From NCBI RefSeq assembly GCF_019599185.1, contig NZ_JAIEUL010000007.1, positions 1 to 64,000 on the forward strand: DNA of 64,000 nt, written 5' to 3'. Under the pieces are notes generated by a model. The model did no database searches and had not been told where the DNA came from. It was given only the letters and a program-made list of their open reading frames with translations. A program made the position numbers and the translations under genes. Shown piece by piece: positions 58,166-64,000 of this stretch. This DNA comes from Cryobacterium inferilacus (GTDB lineage: Bacteria > Actinomycetota > Actinomycetes > Actinomycetales > Microbacteriaceae). The stretch's first letter is position 1. Each line of letters begins with the position of its first letter.

Positions 58166-58207
58166 CCCGGGAATTTCCTGGGAGCGTACAGGCGTGCCGG
58201 TTAGGCT
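58166..58207 (+). promoter_or_regulatory. osmC promoter with dyad
   Basis: TAGGCT (58202-58207) is a -10-like box 28 nt before the ATG. Upstream lies the dyad CCC-G-GGAA-T-TTCC-T-GGG (58166-58182), a possible regulator site at the -35 or just above. Confidence 0.45.
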
Positions 58208-58235
58208 GGTGATCCACTTTCCAGGAGGTATCACC

Positions 58236-58661
58236 ATGGCTTTGACCAGCGAAGCAACCACCGTATGGACCGGCGACCTGATGAGCGGCTCCGGTACCGT
58301 CACCCTCGACTCCTCGCACGCCGGCTCCTTCCCGGTGAACTGGAAGGCCAGGGCGGAGGGCACGGCGAACACGACCAACCCCGAGGAGCTGCTGGGCGCC
58401 GCTCACGCATCCTGCTTCTCAATGGCCCTGGCCAACATCCTCACCAGTGCCGGTCACGCGCCCACCAGCATCCAGACCACCGCGGCCGTCACGTTCGTCG
58501 CCGGCACCGGCGTCACCGGCAGCCACCTGCTCGTCAGTGCCAGCGTGCCCGGCATCACCGAGGAACAGTTCGAGGCCTTCGCCGAAGACGCCAAGGTGAA
58601 CTGCCCGATCTCGCAGGCCCTCACCGGTATCCCGATCACCATCGAAGCCGAACTGGCCTGA
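58236..58661 (+). CDS. osmC: OsmC-family peroxiredoxin (second copy)
   Basis: 141 aa. Cysteines Cys60 (AAHASCFSM) and Cys123 (AKVNCPISQAL) form the redox pair. It closely resembles E. coli OsmC in TNPEELLGAAHASCFS and is distinct from the OhrR-linked copy at 3.5 kb. AGGAGG lies 7 nt before the ATG. It is not next to a MarR gene, so it is probably part of another stress regulon. The next gene starts 19 nt after it. Confidence 0.94.
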   Translation: MALTSEATTVWTGDLMSGSGTVTLDSSHAGSFPVNWKARAEGTANTTNPEELLGAAHASCFSMALANILTSAGHAPTSIQTTAAVTFVAGTGVTGSHLLVSASVPGITEEQFEAFAEDAKVNCPISQALTGIPITIEAELA

Positions 58662-58680
58662 GCGGCAGCCGGACACTCCC

Positions 58681-59565
58681 ATGCGCATACTCATTTCCGG
58701 TTCCTCCGGGCTGGTCGGCACCGAACTGCGCCGCCAGCTGCAGGCCGCGGGGCACTCCGTCGTCAGTCTGGTGCGACGCCCGTCGCGCGGTCCCTCGGAG
58801 ATCCGCTGGGATCCGGCGACGCTGAGTCTTGATCCGACGGCGTTCGACGGCATCGATGCCGTGGTCAACCTGTCCGGGGCGTCAATCGGACGACTGCCCT
58901 GGACGAAGGCGTATCGTCGCCAGATCATGGAGTCCAGGGTGCAGGCCACCCGCACGCTGACCGACGCGATGCGCCTGGCCGCCACACCACCGGCGGTGCT
59001 GCTCAACGCCTCAGCGGTCGGCGTGTACGGCAACCGTCCAGGGGAAGAGCTCACCGAGGAGTCAGCGCACGGCACCGACTTCCTCGCCACCGTCGTGACG
59101 GCGTGGGAAGCGGAGGCCAGACTCGCTCCGGCATCCACTCGGGTGGTCATGTTGCGTACTGGTTTGGTGCTGGCCAAGGGCGGTGCCCTCAAGCCGCTGC
59201 TGCCAATCGTCAAACTCGGTCTCGGCGGGCCGCTCGGCCGTGGCACGCAGACCTGGCCGTGGGTGAGCCTGCACGATGAGGCGGCCGCGATCGTGCACCT
59301 GCTCACCTCCGAGCTGAGCGGTCCGGTGAACATCGCCGGGCCCGCTCCGGCCACCGCGAACGACGTGATCCGGGCCGTGGCGACGGCCCTGCGCCGTCCG
59401 TTCCTGGTTCCGGTGCCGGAGAAGGTGCTCACGCTGGCGCTGCAGGATGCCGCCAAGCAGCTGCTGCTCTCCGACCAGCGGGTGAGTTCGGCCCGACTGC
59501 AGGCCGACGGCTTCAGGTTCACGCACCGCACGGCCGCCGAAGCGGTCACCTGGATGCTGCGCTAG
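58681..59565 (+). CDS. TIGR01777-family epimerase (SDR39U1-like)
   Basis: 294 aa NAD(P)-binding SDR. GSSGLVGTELRRQLQAAGH (about 7-25) is the Rossmann loop, and VNLSGASIGRLPWTKAYRRQI and NASAVGVYGNRPGEELTE family blocks. The C-terminal DUF1731 ends with LQADGFRFTHRT. The natural substrate is unknown. It follows osmC closely and is probably co-transcribed. Confidence 0.92.
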   Translation: MRILISGSSGLVGTELRRQLQAAGHSVVSLVRRPSRGPSEIRWDPATLSLDPTAFDGIDAVVNLSGASIGRLPWTKAYRRQIMESRVQATRTLTDAMRLAATPPAVLLNASAVGVYGNRPGEELTEESAHGTDFLATVVTAWEAEARLAPASTRVVMLRTGLVLAKGGALKPLLPIVKLGLGGPLGRGTQTWPWVSLHDEAAAIVHLLTSELSGPVNIAGPAPATANDVIRAVATALRRPFLVPVPEKVLTLALQDAAKQLLLSDQRVSSARLQADGFRFTHRTAAEAVTWMLR

Positions 59566-59588
59566 CCTCACCGCCGTATCCCGCTTTT

Positions 59589-59606
59589 CGCGACGCGCGG
59601 GTCGCG
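59589..59606 (+). terminator. hairpin after the epimerase gene
   Basis: CGCGAC-6 nt-GTCGCG, 24 nt after the stop codon and just outside the insertion-sequence end. Confidence 0.4.
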
Positions 59607-59614
59607 CGCCGTTT

Positions 59615-59643
59615 CGCGGGTGGCACGGAGGGTGTTGATTTTT
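59615..59643 (+). repeat. IS left terminal inverted repeat
   Basis: 29 bp beginning CGCGGGTGGCACGGAGGGTG. It matches the right end in about 25 of 29 positions. Confidence 0.8.
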
Positions 59644-59690
59644 GGGCGTGGCGTTCCGGACCGTGTTTGGATGGTCGGGGAAAATTGATT

Positions 59691-61232
59691 ATGGCTCGCA
59701 ATTATCGTCCTGTGGATCGTGATCAACCTTTTCTGGTGCCGCCAGATATGCGGGAGTGGTTGCCGGCGGATCATCTGGTGTGGTTCGTCCTCGAGGTCGT
59801 CGCGGAGTTGGACACGAGCGTGTTGCACGCGAAGTCCAAGCGCGGTGGCACGGGCCGTGAAGGCTATGACCCGGACATGTTGTTGGGTGTGTTGTTTTAC
59901 GCCTCGACGCAGGGCATCAGGTCGTCTCGTCAGATCGAGCGGGCGTGTTCGGAGGATGTTGCGTTTCGGGTGTTATGCGCCCAGGACGTGCCTGATTACA
60001 CGGTGTTGGCGAAGTTCCGCCAGGCCCACCAGGATGCGATGGCTGGCTTGTTCGCGCAGGTGTTGGCGTTGTGTGTTGGTCGGGGTTTGGGCCGGTTTGG
60101 GGTGATTGCGGTGGATGGGACGAAGATCAAAGCGAACGCGTCGAAAGAGAAGATGCGCACGTTGAAGAAGTTGCGTGAGCTTGCCGCGGAAGAGTTGGCC
60201 GCCGCTGCCGACGTCGACGAGGCTGAGGACGCCGCCCTGGTGCCGTCCGCGAGCGAGGACCTGCCGCCGGGGTTCGAGCCGGGGTCGGATCGCCGGTCCA
60301 GGATTCGGGCGGCGATCAAGGACCTCGAAGAGGTCGTCGAGGACGAGAACAAACCCCACGACGACGCGTTGGAGAAACGGTTGGCTAAGGCTGAGGCGAA
60401 GCTGGCCCGGTTGGAGGCGAACCGGGCGGCTCTGCAGCAGAAGTATGACGACGCGGTTGCGAATAACCGGCCGACCCGGCCCGCACCGCGGCCGGACACG
60501 ACCCGGCTTCAGGATGCCCGGAAGGGCGTCGCTCACGCGCACACGCTCCTGGCGCGTTCTGCCGCGCAGGCGGCGAAGGAAGCCTCGGGCGAGGCGGATC
60601 GGATCCGCCGGACCCGGCGGATTCTGCAGCGCAACACCACCGACCCGCAGGCCCGGATGATGCACACCCGGAACGGTTACATCATGGGTTACAACGCTCA
60701 ACTCGCCGTCGCTGAGGGCCAGTTGATCGTCGCCGTGAGCGCGACGGATGCCCCGAACGATCAGGAACAACTCGTGCCCATGATGCGGCAAGTTGAAGCG
60801 GCCCTGCAGCACTGCCGAGCCGTGACGGACCGCACCGATCTGGACGTTGGGACCGTCGTGTTTGACAACGGATACCTCTCCGAAGACAACGTCGCCGCAC
60901 CCGGTTACGACCGTTTGATCGCGCCGGGCCGCGGCACGATGAAGGATGGCAAGTGGGCTGGGAAAGTGAAGGGCCAGGAGGGCCACAAGATCACCGGCGC
61001 CGCTCAAACGATGCTCACCAAGCTCGCCTTGCCGGGCAATCAAGAGATCTATAACCGGCGTTCACCGATCGTTGAACCCGTCAACGGGCACCTCAAAGAC
61101 CGGCGTCGCCTGCGGCAATTCGGCCGCCGCGGCCTCGCCGCTGTTGATGCCGAGCTCAACTTCGACGCGATGACCACGAACCTGATGAAACTCTTCACCC
61201 AGGTCTGGCAACCAGCCCGAATCGCGACCTAA
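59691..61232 (+). CDS. IS1182-family transposase
   Basis: 513 aa DDE transposase. The N-terminal DUF772 domain (VPPDMREWLPADHLVWFVLE, RQIERACSEDVAFRVLC) is followed by the catalytic aspartate in VIAVDGTKIKANAS (about 142-155), a long coiled insertion rich in Glu/Ala/Lys (about 155-290), the second aspartate in TVVFDNGYLSEDN and the glutamate in RRSPIVEPVNGHLKDRR. The frame is intact, so the element could be active. ATG at 59691 has GGGGA upstream; an in-frame TTG at 59667 is less likely. Confidence 0.95.
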   Translation: MARNYRPVDRDQPFLVPPDMREWLPADHLVWFVLEVVAELDTSVLHAKSKRGGTGREGYDPDMLLGVLFYASTQGIRSSRQIERACSEDVAFRVLCAQDVPDYTVLAKFRQAHQDAMAGLFAQVLALCVGRGLGRFGVIAVDGTKIKANASKEKMRTLKKLRELAAEELAAAADVDEAEDAALVPSASEDLPPGFEPGSDRRSRIRAAIKDLEEVVEDENKPHDDALEKRLAKAEAKLARLEANRAALQQKYDDAVANNRPTRPAPRPDTTRLQDARKGVAHAHTLLARSAAQAAKEASGEADRIRRTRRILQRNTTDPQARMMHTRNGYIMGYNAQLAVAEGQLIVAVSATDAPNDQEQLVPMMRQVEAALQHCRAVTDRTDLDVGTVVFDNGYLSEDNVAAPGYDRLIAPGRGTMKDGKWAGKVKGQEGHKITGAAQTMLTKLALPGNQEIYNRRSPIVEPVNGHLKDRRRLRQFGRRGLAAVDAELNFDAMTTNLMKLFTQVWQPARIAT

Positions 61233-61385
61233 CAGCCCCTGGGAACCCAGGGCTCCGGCAGAGAAACCGGCCAACACGGGGCCGACCACGCCCGAAAACG
61301 GCCGGCGATCAGCCGCATCCGCCTCAAAAGACAAGGTCGCCGCCGCCGACCACCCGAGCCCAAAAACCAGCCGACCACCGACACA

Positions 61386-61414
61386 AATAATCAACAGCCT
61401 CCACGCCACCCGCG
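61386..61414 (-). repeat. IS right terminal inverted repeat
   Basis: On the minus strand it begins CGCGGGTGGCGTGGAGGCTG, the partner of the left repeat. The 145 nt from here to the next gene (61416-61560) hold no recognised feature beyond GC-rich sequence. Confidence 0.8.
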
Positions 61415-61560
61415 AGGCGGCGCTGCACCCGCGCAGCACCCCGGGGTCCACACCCGGCGCGGCCGATGGGCCCTCCTCCCCCGATGCTCCGGGTCGACGT
61501 TGTGCACCGTTCCCGGCCCGGAGTACCTCGGCCGGGTCCGTGCGGGCAGAGTCCCTCCAT

Positions 61561-62535
61561 GACCGACCCCCGCCCCCAGCCCGCTCACCTCCCCGAGGTG
61601 ATCCTTGCCGCCGATTTCCGGCACGCGTTCGGCGTCGACCTGCGCCTGCGCCGAGGTGCCCAACGTGGCATTCTGCACCGCTTGGGGCGGGGTCAGTACA
61701 CTCCGGCGGAGGTCTGGGCCGGCCTGAACCGCGACCAGCGGTACGCGGTGACGGTGCGCGCGGCAGCGCACAGCCGAACGGGTGCGTTCCCGCTCTCGCA
61801 CCACTCGGCCGCGGCACTGTGGGGGCTGCCGCTGCTGGCGCACTGGCCGCACGAGGTGCATTTCCTCACCGAGCGTGCGTCCGGTGGCCGGTCGGACCCG
61901 GGCATCCGCAAGCACGCGGTGGGCTTCGACGACCAGGACGTCGAGCTGCGCGACGGGGTGCTCGTGACGTCCATCGCCCGCACGGTCATCGAACTGGCCA
62001 CGGTGGTAGACCTACGCTCGGCGGTCGCCGCGGCCGACCGGGCCCTGGCCGTCGACCGCACAGGCCGCACCCCACCACTCACCGACCGGGCGGCCCTGCT
62101 CGAGACCTGGCAACGGATGCTGCCCTTCCGGGGATCCGTGCGGGCGCGCACGGTGATCGACTTCGCCACGGATCTCTCCGGATCCCCGATGAATCGGGCA
62201 GCCGCGTCTCGATCGCGCTGGCCGGATTGCCCGATCCGCTGCTCCAGTACCGATTCGTCGTCGACGATCGGGAGGTGTACACCGACTTCTTCTGGCCGTC
62301 CAGACGCGGCGTGGGCGAGAGCGACGGTCGGGTGAAGTACTTCGACCCCGTCATGCTCGCCGGGCGCACACCGGCTGAGGTGGTCTACGAGGAGAAGCTG
62401 CGTGAGGACGCCATCCGACGCCAGGTCACCGGCTTTGTGCGGTGGGACCACAGCACGGGCATGAGTGTGCCCCGCCTGACGGCCCGCCTCGCCGTGCTGG
62501 GCCTTGAGCCTGGCCGTCCGCGTCTGATGGGCTGA
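61561..62535 (+). pseudogene. AbiEi-like / PD-(D/E)XK-type gene, frameshifted
   Basis: Would be about 324 aa. The N-terminal 200 codons read in one frame (winged-helix-like RRGAQRGILHRLGRGQY, then SHHSAAALWGLPLL and LVTSIARTVIELATVV, as in the AbiEi-like proteins of actinobacteria). The C-terminal part (SRVSIALAGLPDPLLQYRF, VYTDFFWPSRRGVGESDGRV) reads in a second frame and resembles the nuclease-like D, ExDGxxKY end of those proteins. The break maps to a CCCC run at 62184-62187; one added base restores the full frame. Either a true frameshift mutation or a base-call error. No toxin partner is nearby. Confidence 0.8.
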
Positions 62536-62617
62536 GGCCTTGGACACCGCGGCAACGGCGATGCGGGTGCCCGTCGGAGCGGAACCCCACAGAGCCGGCC
62601 GGAGGGGCGCAGGGGCG

Positions 62618-63061
62618 CTAGGAGGCCGACTTCTCCAGGGCCATCGCGGTGCGGAGCGCACCGCGGGCACGGCGGCGGTCGCCGGAGGCGTCGTAGGCGA
62701 GCCCCAACCGGAACCAGGCGCGCCAGTCCTCCGGGGCGGCATCCACGGCATCACGGAACTCGGGGAACTGCGCGTCGGCGGCCTCCCGGTACGGTCGCCC
62801 GCTCGGCCGGGTCGGCAGATCGTCGATGGGCAGTGCGCCCTCGGCATCAAGCTGCTTGACCAGGCGTTCGCACCTCGCACCGAACAGAATTTCCCGCACC
62901 AGCGCCCAGGCGCCGATGATCGGCAGCACGATGAGCGCGACCCCGATGAGGATGCCTTCGGGTTCGCCGCTCTGCACGAACAGCACCGCACGCCAGCCGA
63001 CGAGCACCAGGTAGAACACCAGCAGAACGGCCATCACGACAACGGCGATGCGACCCTTCAT
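62618..63061 (-). CDS. membrane protein with TPR-like C-terminus
   Basis: 147 aa. Two membrane helices (about 4-25 and 35-58) precede a soluble part ending FRLGLAYDASGDRRRARGAL, a single tetratricopeptide-like repeat. It overlaps the dapB stop by 4 nt (ATGA), so it is expressed with dapB. This pairing is common in actinobacteria. Function unknown; the helices are near the N-terminus, so the TPR part is probably cytoplasmic. Confidence 0.85.
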   Translation of the reverse strand: MKGRIAVVVMAVLLVFYLVLVGWRAVLFVQSGEPEGILIGVALIVLPIIGAWALVREILFGARCERLVKQLDAEGALPIDDLPTRPSGRPYREAADAQFPEFRDAVDAAPEDWRAWFRLGLAYDASGDRRRARGALRTAMALEKSAS

Positions 63062-63873
63062 TCGCCGGGCTCCATCTCTGCCTCTTCCGGCCGGGCCGGA
63101 GGCACCGGTTGCGCCGGCGCTGCGTCGGCAGTCTCGCCGCCCAGTCCGAGGTCGATGAGCCGGTCGAGGCCGACGGTGACGCCGACACAGTCCCGGGTGG
63201 CGGCCAGGGCCACGAGGATGCCGCGCTCGTACGCATCCGCTGAGAGCGTGTTGTGGGTGATGGTGAGGGTCTCCCCCGCGCCGCCGAAGATCACGTCTTG
63301 GCGTGCGAGCACCCCGGCCAGACGCAGGCTGTGCACGGGCACGGTGGCCACCTGCTGGCCGCGGGCACGCTGGTCGATGTACGGTGCGGCGACTGGGCCG
63401 AGGCCGGCCCTGGCGGCCGCCATCAGCTCGGCGGTGCGCACCGCGGTTCCCGACGGGGAATCGACCTTGGCGGCCTGGTGCGCCTCGACGATCTCGACCG
63501 AGTCGAAGAACCGGGCGGCGAGGGCCGCGAACGCCGTGCCCAGCACCGATCCGAGCGAGAAATTGGGGATGATGACGACGCCGACGTCGCTGCGCCCCTT
63601 GAGCTTGTGACCGAGCGCGTCGATGCGGGCCTGGGACCAGCCGGACGTGCCCACCAGCACCCGGATGCCGTTGTCGAGCGCGAAGTCGACGACACCCTGG
63701 CTGACCGACGGCATCGTGAGGTCGATCGTAATGTCGGCGCCGAGCATCTCGCTCAGTTCGCTGGCCGAGTTGAGTCTGGCGACCACCTCGTAGCCCGGTT
63801 CTTTCTCGACCAGGTCGCAGACCAGGCGCCCCATCTTGCCCGTTGCGCCGACGATGGCCACCCGTGTTGTCAT
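63058..63873 (-). CDS. dapB: 4-hydroxy-tetrahydrodipicolinate reductase
   Basis: 271 aa NAD(P)H-dependent reductase following DapA. GATGKMG (9-15) is the nucleotide loop. The catalytic block is EAHQAAKVDSPSGTA: His132 and Lys136 are kept, but the second histidine of the usual HH pair is Gln133. A 25-residue Pro/Glu-rich C-terminal tail is added. TAGATT is 6 nt before the ATG. Confidence 0.95.
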   Translation of the reverse strand: MTTRVAIVGATGKMGRLVCDLVEKEPGYEVVARLNSASELSEMLGADITIDLTMPSVSQGVVDFALDNGIRVLVGTSGWSQARIDALGHKLKGRSDVGVVIIPNFSLGSVLGTAFAALAARFFDSVEIVEAHQAAKVDSPSGTAVRTAELMAAARAGLGPVAAPYIDQRARGQQVATVPVHSLRLAGVLARQDVIFGGAGETLTITHNTLSADAYERGILVALAATRDCVGVTVGLDRLIDLGLGGETADAAPAQPVPPARPEEAEMEPGE

Positions 63874-63879
63874 ACGGCC

Positions 63880-63885
63880 AATCTA
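63880..63885 (-). promoter_or_regulatory. dapB -10 box (leaderless)
   Basis: TAGATT on the minus strand, 6 nt before the dapB ATG. The remaining bases to 64000 show no further feature. Confidence 0.45.
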
Positions 63886-64000
63886 CCAAGCGGCAGGAGC
63901 GGTTTCGCCGGCGCGCGGCCGATGCGACGTCGACAGCCCAGCTGCTGCGAGCCCGGCGCGGCCCGACGACGACGCCCCCGGGTTGAGAAGGCCGAGAACC

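Larger units (their letters stand above)
59614..61415 (+). mobile_element. IS1182-family insertion sequence
   Basis: About 1.8 kb with imperfect terminal inverted repeats and one transposase gene. The left end begins TCGCGGGTGGC, the right end is its reverse complement GCCACCCGCGA. No target-site duplication is visible in the immediate flanks. About 180 nt after the transposase stop are noncoding, and codon use in the transposase (more AT at the third base near 59900-60130) differs from the neighbours, consistent with recent arrival. Confidence 0.88.

Noticed and set aside
58169..58202. SigR/SigH promoter (GGAAT...GTT) for the second osmC
   Set aside because: The spacing between GGAAT and GTT is about 25 nt instead of 18-19.
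61466..61560. Earlier start for the AbiEi-like gene
   Set aside because: The upstream codons are Pro/Arg-rich and unlike the family; ATG at 61561 is the first sensible start.

Overview
This 64 kb window is a stretch of high-GC actinobacterial chromosome. Gene order, codon use and the 16S 5' end suggest a member of the Microbacteriaceae (Cryobacterium/Leifsonia-like); that placement is inference. Two conserved actinobacterial blocks sit head to tail, nearly all on the minus strand. The first (about 0.1-22.6 kb, read right to left) is infC-rpmI-rplT-tsnR-(gluABCD)-pheST-argCJBDFGH-mpg-tyrS-16S rRNA, the same order as around Mycobacterium Rv1641-Rv1689. A glutamate-type ABC transporter is inserted before pheS, and a peroxide-defence pair (osmC-ohrR) plus a SatD/membrane-protein pair sit between mpg and tyrS.

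The middle (22.8-33.6 kb) holds a DUF1844 gene, the DNA-repair pair nei-lhr, an SseB-family gene, and part of a histidine cluster (hisC-hisB-hisH-hisA). The second conserved block (33.1-64 kb) is the lexA-recA-dapB region: LysM protein/lexA divergent, metF-metE, hflX, an RsmC-like methylase, dapF, miaA, miaB, recX, recA, DUF3046, clgR, cinA, pgsA, ftsK, a MacB-type exporter, rnj, dapA, then a plus-strand accessory segment (thioredoxin, DUF4395, osmC, TIGR01777 epimerase, an IS1182-family element, a frameshifted AbiEi-like gene), and finally dapB with a TPR-protein gene.

Functionally the window covers arginine (complete argCJBDFGH), histidine (partial), methionine (metE, metF) and lysine/diaminopimelate (dapA, dapB, dapF) synthesis; translation (tyrS, pheST, infC, L35, L20, rRNA and tRNA modification); SOS/DNA repair (lexA, recA, recX, nei, lhr, mpg); and cell division/envelope genes (ftsK, pgsA, LysM).

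The strongest non-gene signals are: (1) at least fourteen genes with a TAnnnT box 6-8 nt before the start codon and little or no Shine-Dalgarno, i.e. probable leaderless mRNAs, two of them (dapF, and a candidate at hisB) using the TAA stop of the preceding gene as part of the -10 box; (2) three long multi-tier palindromes of 61-68 bp, each between a gene end and the next gene start; (3) an AUC start codon for infC; (4) a SatD gene coupled to a membrane protein resembling the C-terminal part of DUF3307 proteins; (5) operator-like dyads at ohrR, recA, the LysM gene, clgR and osmC. No tRNA, CRISPR array or prophage was seen.
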